Part shown: in pieces, positions 24,465 through 32,396 of the stretch
Layout: every line of letters begins with the position of its first letter
Position numbering within the stretch: position 1 is the stretch's first letter
Origin: Erysipelotrichaceae bacterium
GTDB lineage: Bacteria; Bacillota_I; Bacilli_A; Erysipelotrichales; Erysipelotrichaceae
NCBI GenBank assembly: GCA_021209625.1
Contig: JAJOHZ010000029.1
Location: 1-35,710 of the forward strand
Length of the DNA stretch: 35,710 bases
Reading direction: 5' to 3'
Made by a program: the position numbers and the translations under genes
Notes under the pieces: model-generated
What the model was told of the DNA's origin: nothing
The model's input: the letters and a program-made list of their open reading frames with translations, nothing else
Databases searched by the model: none

Positions 24465-25019
24465 ATGGTTACATTTGAACAAGTCGAAAAGCTAAGAGGC
24501 ATTACTGGGGTATCCTTTAATGATGCAAAGGAAGCATTAGAGAAGTGTGATGGGGACATGTTAGAGGCGGTATTGTTGTTGGAAAGAAGTGGTAAGGTTA
24601 AATCTAATGAACAAACGGCTTCCACCTCTTCAACATTTCAAGAACAAAAACAAGAAGAGAAAACCAATCCAAAGCAAGAGGATGGCTTAACCAAATTCAT
24701 TGATTGGTTAAAGCATGTGCTTCATTTAGGTAACATTAATGATTTTGTTGTGTATAAATCTGATCGTGACGTGATTGCGATTCCATTAACTATTTTTGTG
24801 ATTTTACTGGTGTTTGCAGCTGTGTGGGTGGTCTTCCCATTAATGATCATTGGGTTGTTCTTTGGGTACCGTTATCGTTTTGCGGGACCTAATTTCAGTG
24901 ACAATAAAGTGAATCGTTCCATGGACATTGTCAGTGATGCAACACTGAAAGCTGGAAACATTGTGAAAGAGAGTGTTGAATCCATATCTAAAGAATTTAA
25001 GAAAGATGATCAATCATGA
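24465..25019 (+). CDS. UBA/TS-N plus DUF4342 membrane protein
   Basis: 184 residues from ATG 24465 (seven bases after AAGGAG; an ATG six bases earlier is too close). Residues 1-40 (TFEQVEKLRGITGVSFNDAK, EALEKCDGDMLEAVLLLE) form a UBA/TS-N three-helix domain like that of elongation factor Ts. A polar Gln/Glu/Lys linker leads to a DUF4342 region with a strong membrane segment (IPLTIFVILLVFAAVWVVFPLMIIGLFFGYRY) and an amphipathic cytoplasmic tail. The gene overlaps the response regulator by four bases (ATGA), implying a shared role, perhaps in sensing envelope state or translation-linked stress. The biochemical function is unknown. Confidence 0.8.
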   Translation: MVTFEQVEKLRGITGVSFNDAKEALEKCDGDMLEAVLLLERSGKVKSNEQTASTSSTFQEQKQEEKTNPKQEDGLTKFIDWLKHVLHLGNINDFVVYKSDRDVIAIPLTIFVILLVFAAVWVVFPLMIIGLFFGYRYRFAGPNFSDNKVNRSMDIVSDATLKAGNIVKESVESISKEFKKDDQS

Positions 25020-25696
25020 AAAAGGTATTACTCATTGAAGATGAGCCACAAATTGCCCGGTTTGTTCAGTTAGAACTTCAACATGAAGGGTATGATGTTA
25101 CACTTGCGTATGATGGACGGGTAGGATTAGAGGTGTTTAAAGCCTCTTCCTTTGATGTGGTGTTGTTGGACATCATGCTTCCCTCTTTGAATGGCATTGA
25201 AGTCTTACGACGGATACGATTCACCTCCACAGTGCCCATCATTATGTTAACAGCTAGAGACAGTGTCATGGACAAGGTCTCTGGGTTAGACAATGGAGCT
25301 TATGATTATATTACTAAACCATTTGCGATTGAAGAGCTGCTTGCACGATTAAGAAGTGTCTTAAGAAAGCATTCTGTACCAACCTTGCTTTCCTTTAAGG
25401 CACTGACGTTGGATGTGGATCAGCATGAATGTTTTGTACAGAAAGAAAAAATAGAACTCACAAAAAAAGAGTTTGAGCTGCTTCATTTACTACTGATCAA
25501 TAAGAATAAAGTTCTTACACGAGAAGTCTTGCTTGAAAAGATCTGGGGATATGAGTTTGATGGTACAACCAATGTGGTGGATGTGTATATCAGGTATTTA
25601 CGCTCAAAGATTGAAGATCCTTTTAATCTTAAGTTCATTCATACCGTTCGTGGGATAGGCTACATCATTAAAGATGAGGTTGAACCTCATGAATAA
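25016..25696 (+). CDS. OmpR/PhoB-family response regulator
   Basis: 226 residues. The receiver domain has the acidic pair in LLIEDEPQIAR, the phospho-acceptor Asp52 in VVLLDIMLP, the Thr in IIMLTARD and the Lys in YDYITKPF. The C-terminal winged helix shows LTKKEFELLHLLLINKNKVLTREVLLEKIWGYEF, NVVDVYIRYLRSKIED and VRGIGYII. It is phosphorylated by the overlapping sensor kinase and should bind direct repeats at its targets. It is coupled at both ends: ATGA overlap with the UBA/DUF4342 gene and eight-base overlap with the kinase. Confidence 0.93.
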   Translation: MKKVLLIEDEPQIARFVQLELQHEGYDVTLAYDGRVGLEVFKASSFDVVLLDIMLPSLNGIEVLRRIRFTSTVPIIMLTARDSVMDKVSGLDNGAYDYITKPFAIEELLARLRSVLRKHSVPTLLSFKALTLDVDQHECFVQKEKIELTKKEFELLHLLLINKNKVLTREVLLEKIWGYEFDGTTNVVDVYIRYLRSKIEDPFNLKFIHTVRGIGYIIKDEVEPHE

Positions 25697-27116
25697 ACAA
25701 TCACAACACATCGCACGTTCCTTAACCTTATCTACGTTCTTTTCATTCTTATCACTGTTCATTGTGTTAAACCTGTTTTTTGTGGGCTTATTAACGTATG
25801 GCTTGCTCAGTGAAGTGGAAGAACAAGTCTCTCTTGTGCGTGAGCACATCACGTTTGTAAATGATGAGTGGATATTTCCACAAGATCAAAATCAAATCAT
25901 CACGTTTGAAACATCCAAGATGGTGAGAGAAAGTAGAATCCTGAATGTGTTATTCTCAGGATCTGCCATGAATGACATCACTTATCGTAGCTTAGAGTTT
26001 CAACCAGGCTTCAACATGACTCAACCTTATACCTATCATGAACTGTCTTATAAGCTTCAATGGATTGATCAAGATCAACCCATTATTGCGACCATTAACT
26101 TACAATCACGTTTACCACGTTATTATGTGATTTACTTAGGGTTTGTGTTCTTCCAATTCTTGGTGCTGATTTCTAAAACCATTGAACATTCATTGCGTTT
26201 TCATCGTCAATTGCATCCTTTAAAATCATTATCAAGCACGACCAAAGAGCTGAAGAAAGACATTGCTCAGTTGGCGGTCAGTGTGGACATGGATCAACTT
26301 CAATCCATTACGAAAGCCATTGAAGACATTGATGCCTACAAGTTGGATTCACCAATACAGGTGAAAGCCAATTCGCAGGCTTTAACTGCACTGACAGAAA
26401 CCATCAATGACATGCTTATTCGCATTAATCAAGCGGTTATTTTACAAACCGAGTTTGTCTCCAATGCATCACATGAACTGCGTACACCGATTTCTGTCAT
26501 TCAAGGGTATGTGAATCTGTTGGATCGCTGGGGGAAAGAGGATCCAGCCACCTTACAAGAATCCATTGATGCGATTAAGAATGAAACTGAAAACATGAAG
26601 ACACTTGTTGAGAACCTCCTTTTCTTAGCCAGAGGAGACTCCGATAATATCCAACTGCTGCTTGAACAAGTGCACATGAGAGCTTTACTGGAAGAAATCA
26701 TTAAAGAAACAGCCTTGATTGATCAAAGCAAACAAATCAACATTTTCTGTGATGAAACTTTAACGTGTGTTGCGGATCGTCAACTGCTCAAACAAGCGAT
26801 TCGTATTATCATGGACAATGCATTGAAGTATTCAAAACAGGATTCATCCATCTTTATTCGGGTTAACACTCAAGACAATGCCATCACTTTATCCATCACG
26901 GATGAAGGTATAGGCATTAGTCCTCAAAGCATTGATAAAGTGTTTGATCGCTTCTATCGTGATGAACAAGCTCGTGTGGTGAAGACCAAGGGTGCAGGAT
27001 TAGGCTTATCCATTGCCAAGTGGATTGTACAGAAGCACCAAGGCACGATTCACATCATCAGTCGTCAAGACATTGGGACGAAGGTTTCCATGACTTTACC
27101 CTTACTTAATCGATAA
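25689..27116 (+). CDS. Membrane sensor histidine kinase
   Basis: 475 residues from ATG 25689. Two membrane segments (about 12-38 and 145-165) enclose a ~105-residue extracytoplasmic sensor; a HAMP-like linker follows. The HisKA domain has the phospho-accepting His262 in SNASHELRTPISVIQGYV, and the ATPase domain has the N box DNALKYSKQ, the G1 box DEGIGISPQ, FDRFYRDEQA and KGAGLGLSIAKWI. It phosphorylates the response regulator encoded upstream. The extracytoplasmic domain has no recognised ligand motif; overlap with a membrane UBA/DUF4342 gene suggests envelope stress sensing. A perfect long hairpin ends the operon. Confidence 0.92.
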   Translation: MNKQSQHIARSLTLSTFFSFLSLFIVLNLFFVGLLTYGLLSEVEEQVSLVREHITFVNDEWIFPQDQNQIITFETSKMVRESRILNVLFSGSAMNDITYRSLEFQPGFNMTQPYTYHELSYKLQWIDQDQPIIATINLQSRLPRYYVIYLGFVFFQFLVLISKTIEHSLRFHRQLHPLKSLSSTTKELKKDIAQLAVSVDMDQLQSITKAIEDIDAYKLDSPIQVKANSQALTALTETINDMLIRINQAVILQTEFVSNASHELRTPISVIQGYVNLLDRWGKEDPATLQESIDAIKNETENMKTLVENLLFLARGDSDNIQLLLEQVHMRALLEEIIKETALIDQSKQINIFCDETLTCVADRQLLKQAIRIIMDNALKYSKQDSSIFIRVNTQDNAITLSITDEGIGISPQSIDKVFDRFYRDEQARVVKTKGAGLGLSIAKWIVQKHQGTIHIISRQDIGTKVSMTLPLLNR

Positions 27117-27120
27117 ACAG

Positions 27121-27156
27121 ACAAGACCCTAAGTGCTCACTTAGGGTCTTGTGTTT
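27121..27156. terminator. Bidirectional terminator between convergent kinase and ligase genes
   Basis: ACAAGACCCTAAGTG pairs over 15 bases with CACTTAGGGTCTTGT, separated by CT. The stem contains the stop codon of the minus-strand ligase gene. T residues follow on the plus side, though the run is broken. Confidence 0.8.
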
Positions 27157-28470
27157 CTTGCACAATAAACCGTTTATACTTTGCTTTGTCTTGAGGAAGA
27201 GGGATGGCTTTGAAGGTAACTTTTATCTTGAGATGAATCTGATATTCCAAACAGGCTTGGGTTAATCGCTCAATGAGTTGAGCTTTAAGATGCGATAAAT
27301 CATTATGAATTATAGGATCTATGATGAGCTCACAGGATTCATCATTGTGTTGAATAAGTTGATATTCACGAATGTTTTCAGAGGTGGTAATGATCCAACG
27401 GCTGATTAAGTCAGGAAATAAAGGTTGTTTGGTACCATCTTCTAAAGTAAAGAAGAACACATCATCATGTCTTCCTAACACATGTTTGATGGTTCTAAAA
27501 TGACTGCCACAAGGACATGGATCATCCAAAAACAATCAAAATCATTCATTTCATAGCGAATGAGTGGTTGGGCAACGTTAACTAAGTTAGTGATAATCAT
27601 TTTGTGGGCAACCACATGGGGCTGGGTGATTTCATTCATGTCTTGATCTTTCAGTTCCACCAACACCATGTCTTCATTAATGTGGAGACGACCGTGAGAA
27701 CAAGCACTAGCCATTTGACCTTCACTGGCTTGGTAGATTTCAATGACTTTGCACTGGAAGGCCGAAGCTAAACGCTGTTTCTCCTCTTCCTCCAAGACTT
27801 CTGCATAAGTGACAATCATGTTTAATGGTCTATGAATGTGGTGAACTTGGGGAAGCAGTAAACGACACAAGCTTGGGGGAGCCATAAGAATGTTGATCTT
27901 GTGTGTATTGATCTGATCCATAATCTCATCCACAGGTGTCATGGTCGAGAGGTATTTTAAGGAAATCATAGGTGCATTGATGTCATTGAATCCTTGAGAG
28001 AACACTCGAAGCATGAATAAGATACGATAAGGCAGAAAACGCAGTGGTAAACCACTGCGTGCTAAAAAAACAAAAGGAAGTTTTTTGGTGAGTGACTTAG
28101 GGGTAATGAACAATCCTTTATTACCGCTGGTGCCACTGGATAAGCCTAAGACAAAATGGTCTTGATAGTATCCTAAGTAGTCTTTGTTTTTCTCTTTCTC
28201 TACTGCAATCTTCATGGCTTCATCTTTGTGAATACCTACCGTATTGATGGTGTCAAAGTGTTCCATAAGAATGGCTTTATTGATGAGAGGAAGTTGATTC
28301 AGTTCATTTAAACTTGTAAGTGGGTGAAGTGTTTTCTGATAATAAGGAGCATGCTTTTTAGCATGGTTAATGAGTTTGTTCAATTGCTTGAGTTGATAGG
28401 CTTGAATGTGCTTATGTGAAAACAAGTTGCGATGAACAATCAGTCTAAAGAAATCAACTAGCCCATTCAT
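27137..28470 (-). CDS. PaaK-like adenylate-forming ligase (CoF synthetase-type), with apparent frameshift
   Basis: The joined frames give about 444 residues of the phenylacetate-CoA ligase/CoF synthetase family: N-terminal helices with HAPYYQKTLHP, the nucleotide loop LGLSSGTSGNKGLF, IYQASEGQMASACSHGRLHINED, VNVAQPLIRYEMNDFD, and a C-terminal domain DPCPCGSHFRTIKHVLGRHDDV. It should activate a carboxylic acid as an acyl-adenylate. The reading frame breaks at the A-run 27528-27532 (T-run on the coding strand), where one more T would rejoin it. The gene overlaps the membrane acyltransferase by four bases, suggesting that the activated acyl group is used for modification of an envelope polymer. 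The substrate is unknown. Confidence 0.8.
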
Positions 28471-29693
28471 AGTAAGGTTTCAAGCAGCTTGTCTTCTTTG
28501 TTGCTGCCCCCTGTGGGTTTAAGAAAGCGAGTATAGTAGTATTCAATACCATATTTATATCCATGCCTTTCCCATAACATGAGGATTCCACCCCAAAGCA
28601 AGGCGAGGACTAAACCAAAAAGCAACGCTTCAGGGATACTTAAACTTAAGGAAGGAATGAATAGTTTAAGAAGTGAGAAAATGAGGGTACTGATGACACT
28701 TTCAATGAAAAAAATCGATAACCCCGCTACCCCAAAGCGCTTTAAGAAGGTTGAAACACCATTAAGGGGTTTAAGTGGATGGGTATCATATACTTTTAAG
28801 AATAAAAGAATCAACAGCATGAACAACCCATTTTGGGCCATCATGAGCGCAAACCACACAGGATCAATGGCTCGCTCAAGCATGGTATCTGGTAAAGTAA
28901 TGTATAGCACAATACCACTCACAAACAATAGGATGCCTACAGGAAGAACTCGTTTAACGACTTCTTTAAAATCATGTTTGATCAGTAGTGTAGCCATCCA
29001 TGCTCCAAACAAGGCAAAGGATAAGTAAGGAAAGATGGGATTATTCTTATTCACAAACCAATTTAATGCTAAAACAAGGATCATGTTGCCTTGATCTAAG
29101 GCCGAGAGATAAAGGTTGTATAAAGGAATACGAATGAGGGATAAAGCAAAGAAGCCTAATCCTGAGAGAAGATAAAAGAGGGGTTGAATGGTTTTTAAGA
29201 AAGCGTGTTGGAAGCGATAGAATAAGCCTAATAGAAGAATGTTCATACCAATCATGACTAGACTGTCAATGTAGAGAACACGCTCTATATTGGTTCCAAT
29301 GAGCGTTCCTGAAGCAAAGAGTTCCACTAGAATACTGTTGTTCATGAAACGTTCTGCCATGTTGACGACACCTGGTCCTGTGAAGATGAAGTATAAATAG
29401 GCAATAAGAAGAATGAACATACCACTTCTTAGATTATGTTTAAGTGTGGTTTTGATTGGAAGTTGTGTTTCTTGGATTTTTCTAAAGTGTTGGTGAGTGT
29501 GCACTAGACCACTGATCATCGCAAACACGCCCGCAAACATAAGCATTAATCCAATTAAAGTGACGATTAAAGGAGGATTGCTTAAATCCAGATCATACAA
29601 TCCATCAAAGTGATAGAAAGCTGTATGCATGATGAGTAACACAAAGATGCCTAAGCCACGCAACACATCCAAACCTTTGTAGTTCTTTTTCAT
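28467..29693 (-). CDS. Multi-pass membrane acyltransferase (heparan-alpha-glucosaminide N-acetyltransferase-like)
   Basis: 408 residues with about ten to eleven hydrophobic helices. The N-terminus (YKGLDVLRGLGIFVLLIMHTAFYHFDG) has the LDxLRG plus His23 arrangement of the HGSNAT/DUF1624-type and related membrane acyltransferases that move an acyl group from a cytoplasmic donor across the membrane to a sugar. The C-terminal tail is basic and cytoplasmic. It is the first gene of a two-gene minus-strand operon with the PaaK-like ligase, joined by an ATGA overlap, so the two probably form one acylation unit. The start ATG at 29693 lies after an AGAGGAC-like ribosome site. Confidence 0.75.
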   Translation of the reverse strand: MKKNYKGLDVLRGLGIFVLLIMHTAFYHFDGLYDLDLSNPPLIVTLIGLMLMFAGVFAMISGLVHTHQHFRKIQETQLPIKTTLKHNLRSGMFILLIAYLYFIFTGPGVVNMAERFMNNSILVELFASGTLIGTNIERVLYIDSLVMIGMNILLLGLFYRFQHAFLKTIQPLFYLLSGLGFFALSLIRIPLYNLYLSALDQGNMILVLALNWFVNKNNPIFPYLSFALFGAWMATLLIKHDFKEVVKRVLPVGILLFVSGIVLYITLPDTMLERAIDPVWFALMMAQNGLFMLLILLFLKVYDTHPLKPLNGVSTFLKRFGVAGLSIFFIESVISTLIFSLLKLFIPSLSLSIPEALLFGLVLALLWGGILMLWERHGYKYGIEYYYTRFLKPTGGSNKEDKLLETLL

Positions 29694-29772
29694 GGTGTTG
29701 TCCTCTGTAAGTTATCTTCATCATATCACTTCTGTTTGAAAAGGAAAGAAGGGAAAAGAGTGGAAAACTTGT

Positions 29773-29827
29773 AAAAAATTGCAAAATGCAAATAATTACC
29801 TATTAAAAAATTGCAAAATGCAAATAA
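29773..29827. repeat. Two 23-bp perfect direct repeats 32 bp apart, each with an internal inverted repeat
   Basis: Copies at 29773-29795 and 29805-29827 are identical; each contains TTGCAAAATGCAA, a TTGCA-AAA-TGCAA inverted repeat. The 32-base period is three helical turns, so two dimers would sit on the same DNA face. They lie about 50-105 bases upstream of the acetyltransferase start and in front of a TACAAT -10-like box at about 29852, which fits an operator. Confidence 0.75.
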
Positions 29828-29878
29828 ATACAAGTTTGCGACTGTTCATTTGATACAATAAAGCAAAGAGGTTAACCC

Positions 29879-30340
29879 ATGATTACATTACAAGACGTGA
29901 GTTATGAGAATTTAAGAGCCGTTATTAAGATTTATGAAACGCTCTCTGAGAGTGATAAGAAGCATGTTGCACCTAATGTGGTGTCTTTAGCTGAAGCTTA
30001 TCTTAACTATGATATCGCATGGCCAAAAGCCATTGTATTGGATGAAACCATCATAGGATTTGTCATGTTAGGACTAGATAATTACATTGCAAAGGAAGAA
30101 GATTGGCCTGTGTATTTCTTGTGGCGTTTTATGATTGGTGGTGAATACCAAGGTAAAGGCTATGGGAAAGCAGTCTTAAAAATGCTTGTGGATAAATGCA
30201 AAGCAGAAAACATACGATATCTTTATGTGTCATCAACTAAGTATGATCCAATGCCTTATGAGATGTATACTAAGTATGGATTTGTGGATACAGGGGAAGT
30301 GGATGATGGGGAACAGGTGTTGAAGTTAAAGATAGAATAA
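29879..30340 (+). CDS. GNAT-family N-acetyltransferase (BltD/spermidine-acetyltransferase-like)
   Basis: 153 residues. The acetyl-CoA site is in FLWRFMIGGEYQGKGYGKAVLKMLVDK, with the R/Q-x-x-G-x-G/A loop as QGKGYG. The WPVYFLWRFMI strand and SSTKYDPMPYEMYTKYGFVDTGEVDDGE end resemble BltD and related polyamine acetyltransferases, where an acidic rim binds a polycation. It should acetylate a small amine in the cytoplasm. It is a single gene with its own terminator; the start follows AGAGG. The tandem operator-like repeat just upstream suggests dedicated regulation. The substrate is inferred from resemblance only. Confidence 0.85.
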   Translation: MITLQDVSYENLRAVIKIYETLSESDKKHVAPNVVSLAEAYLNYDIAWPKAIVLDETIIGFVMLGLDNYIAKEEDWPVYFLWRFMIGGEYQGKGYGKAVLKMLVDKCKAENIRYLYVSSTKYDPMPYEMYTKYGFVDTGEVDDGEQVLKLKIE

Positions 30341-30366
30341 AGCCAGAGGGAACTCTGGCTTTGCTT
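30341..30366 (+). terminator. Terminator immediately after the acetyltransferase stop
   Basis: AGCCAGAG pairs with CTCTGGCT around GGAA, followed by TTGCTT. A second short hairpin (GTTCCC with GGGAAC) lies in the 55 bases before the convergent lipoprotein stop. Confidence 0.75.
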
Positions 30367-30420
30367 ATGGTTCTATGACTTCAGGTTCCCACAGAGGGAA
30401 CACACCTGCTTGCTTCTCGA

Positions 30421-30819
30421 TTAATACACCCATGTATAAGGATCTTCATTTCCATCATTATCGGATATCATCACTTCCACTGTGATGGAGTTAATGGTAG
30501 TCCAATCATTGGTGGCATTGTTTACGACGATAGAAACAACAGTCTGTTCTTGTTCTTCATAGTATTCAATGATTGGGTCAATGATATTCTCTTTTAGATT
30601 TGATAGGTCACTTTCACTCCAAAAGATTCTTCCTTGGATGTAGATTTGAGGTAATACAAGTCCTTCAGGAAAAGGATTCACAGGACATTCTTCACATACT
30701 TCACATTCATCACAGATTGGACATTCTTCAACCTCATCACAAGGTTCTGGTTGTGTGGGAGCACATGCGCTTAGTAATAAACTCATTATCGCAATGATAA
30801 GCATTGAATGTGATTTCAT
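30421..30819 (-). CDS. Small Cys/Glu-rich lipoprotein
   Basis: 132 residues with a lipoprotein signal (MKSHSMLIIAIMSLLLSAC, lipobox LLSAC, Cys19). Directly after it comes a cluster of acidic residues and regularly spaced cysteines (PCDEVEECPICDECEVCEEC) in which CxxC-like pairs recur every three to six residues, then a ~75-residue domain without cysteine that looks like a small mixed alpha/beta fold ending in NEDPYTWVY. The cluster could bind metal or form disulfides outside the membrane. I do not recognise the family. The start ATG follows AAAGGAGGCCC. Confidence 0.7.
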   Translation of the reverse strand: MKSHSMLIIAIMSLLLSACAPTQPEPCDEVEECPICDECEVCEECPVNPFPEGLVLPQIYIQGRIFWSESDLSNLKENIIDPIIEYYEEQEQTVVSIVVNNATNDWTTINSITVEVMISDNDGNEDPYTWVY

Positions 30820-30892
30820 TATGGGCCTCCTTTATCATTGTTTGAATCCATTATAGCATGACTAAAAGAAGTGATAATGAAGGCATTTGAGA

Positions 30893-31021
30893 TTACATAC
30901 CTCTTCTGCGTTTTGAACCATACATGGAGTGTCCAGCAGAAGTAATCCCATATATAAAGATGAAGGACATGGTTAAAAAGCCAAGGATGATCCAAAATAG
31001 TACTTTAAAGATGAGTTTCAT
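30893..31021 (-). CDS. 42-residue membrane peptide
   Basis: From an ATG at 31021 preceded by AGGAGGGGACACT, a small protein with one long hydrophobic segment (LIFKVLFWIILGFLTMSFIFIYGI) and a short basic tail (GSKRRRGM), so the C-terminus is probably cytoplasmic. A longer in-frame version to 31111 lacks a ribosome site. No family is recognised. It stands alone between the Cys-rich lipoprotein and the acid-sugar promoter. Confidence 0.5.
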   Translation of the reverse strand: MKLIFKVLFWIILGFLTMSFIFIYGITSAGHSMYGSKRRRGM

Positions 31022-31228
31022 AGTGTCCCCTCCTAGAATAATCATAACCAATGGTAAGTAAAAGAAGCTCATTGAAGTATAATTATTGTGTATTAGAGTA
31101 ATATTGTACACGTATAAGTGTAAATAGAAGAATGGTGAGAGTATATTGGTACAGTAGTATCAATCCACCAATGATTAATAAAAATGCTTAAGAAACAAGA
31201 TTAGGTTAACAACTGGTCAAACACTTTC

Positions 31229-31254
31229 GTTCATAATTCAATCAAAATATGAAC
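31229..31254. promoter_or_regulatory. Inverted repeat upstream of the acid-sugar promoter
   Basis: GTTCATA and TATGAAC are perfect inverted arms 12 bases apart, about 40 bases upstream of the -35. With the ATTCAT-TTT-ATGAAT repeat downstream of the -10 it could be a paired operator for the DeoR regulator encoded at 34672. Confidence 0.45.
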
Positions 31255-31293
31255 CATTTCATTCAAAAGTTAGTCAAATTTTAAACAAAAGTG

Positions 31294-31350
31294 TTGACAA
31301 TGTAAGCGCTTTGCTCTACTATGTAGTCAAAAGTTATTCATTTTATGAAT
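31294..31350 (+). promoter_or_regulatory. Promoter of the acid-sugar operon with cre box and downstream inverted repeat
   Basis: TTGACA (31294-31299), a 17-base spacer and TACTAT (31317-31322). The spacer holds TGTAAGCGCTTTGC (31301-31314), a cre-like element, so CcpA would occlude polymerase. ATTCAT-TTT-ATGAAT (31336-31350) is a perfect inverted repeat just past the start point, in the position of a repressor site. Confidence 0.75.
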
Positions 31351-31382
31351 GAATAGTGATTGATTTTCGAAAGGAGAACGAG

Positions 31383-32322
31383 ATGAAGATCAAGAAGAGC
31401 ATTGAAAGAATTCCGTGGGGGAATGATGGTTGTACCTTTACTGATTGGTGCAGTCCTTAATACATGGTTTCCTTCCGCATTAGAAATAGGAGGATTCACA
31501 ACCGCCATTGCACGTGGTGCAAGTCCACTCATTGGTGTATTCTTATTCTGTATGGGGGCTGGTATTAGCTTTAAAGCCGCACCTAAAGCATTGATACGTG
31601 GTACTGCGATTACGTTCACTAAGTTTGCGATTGGGGTAGTGATTGGCTTAGCGGTTGCTGCTTTATTCCCAGTGAACGGGTTGTTTGGACTTTCCTCCAT
31701 TGCGATCATTGCCGCAATGACCAACAGTAATGGTGGTTTGTATGCAGCATTGGTTGGACAAATGGGAGATGAAACAGACATTGGGGCTATTTCTATCCTA
31801 TCAGTCAATGATGGACCATTCTTAACACTCATTGCTTTAGGAACTGCTGGTTTGGCTAGTATTCCATTAATGACTTTAGTAGGTGTGATTATGCCTATTC
31901 TATTAGGGATGATTTTAGGTAACCTTGATGATGATATGAGACAATTCCTTACTAAAGGTGGCCCAGTCTTAATTCCATTCTTTGCGTTTGCATTAGGAGC
32001 TGGATTAAACTTTGGAACCATCTTAAGTGCAGGTTTCGCTGGGGTTCTATTAGGTGTCTTAACAACTGTCGTCGGTGGTGTATTCAACGTCTTAGCTGAT
32101 AAAGCTTCAGGTGGTACAGGTGTGGCTGGTGCTGCGGCTTCTTCAACAGCAGGCAATGCGGTCGGAACACCTGCAGCTGTCGCTTTAGCAGATCCTAGCT
32201 TAGCGGCTGTCGCTACAGTAGCCACTGCACAAGTTGCTGCTTCTGTGATCACAACAGCTTTACTTACTCCACTCTTTACAACCTTTGTGAAGAAGCAATT
32301 TCCAAAAAAAGTGAAAGCATAA
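31383..32322 (+). CDS. kdgT: KdgT-type acid-sugar permease, with apparent frameshift near the start
   Basis: About 312 residues when corrected. The ATG at 31383 follows AAAGGAG and encodes MKIKKSIERIP, matching the KdgT N-terminus; the expected continuation GGMMVVPLLIGAVLNTWFP is in another frame from 31417. One surplus base in CCGTGGGGG would account for this. About ten membrane helices follow, with FFxxGLxGLSSIAIIAAMTNSNGGLYAAL-like family segments and AAASSTAGNAVGTPAAVA near the end. KdgT is a proton symporter for 2-keto-3-deoxygluconate; beside a DUF1537 kinase and PdxA2 it more likely imports threonate or erythronate. An unshifted TTG start at 31402 lacks a ribosome site. Confidence 0.88.
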
Positions 32323-32338
32323 ACATCAAGACAGAGTG

Positions 32339-32373
32339 AAAGAATCAAAGCCTTGGTTTTGATTCTTTCTTTT
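32339..32373 (+). terminator. Intra-operon hairpin between kdgT and the kinase gene
   Basis: AAAGAATCAAA pairs with TTTGATTCTTT (11 bp), followed by CTTTT. It is a likely partial terminator lowering expression of the enzymes relative to the permease. Confidence 0.75.
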
Positions 32374-32396
32374 AACACATGAAATGAGGTGCAGGT

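Noticed and set aside
29773-29827. CRISPR array
   Set aside because: Only two repeat copies with a nine-base gap, no cas genes, and an internal dyad typical of an operator.
31338-32378. Long open frame (346 codons) on the minus strand opposite kdgT
   Set aside because: It is rich in Ala, Pro, Asn and Thr, has no ribosome site, and arises from codon bias of the clear permease gene on the other strand.
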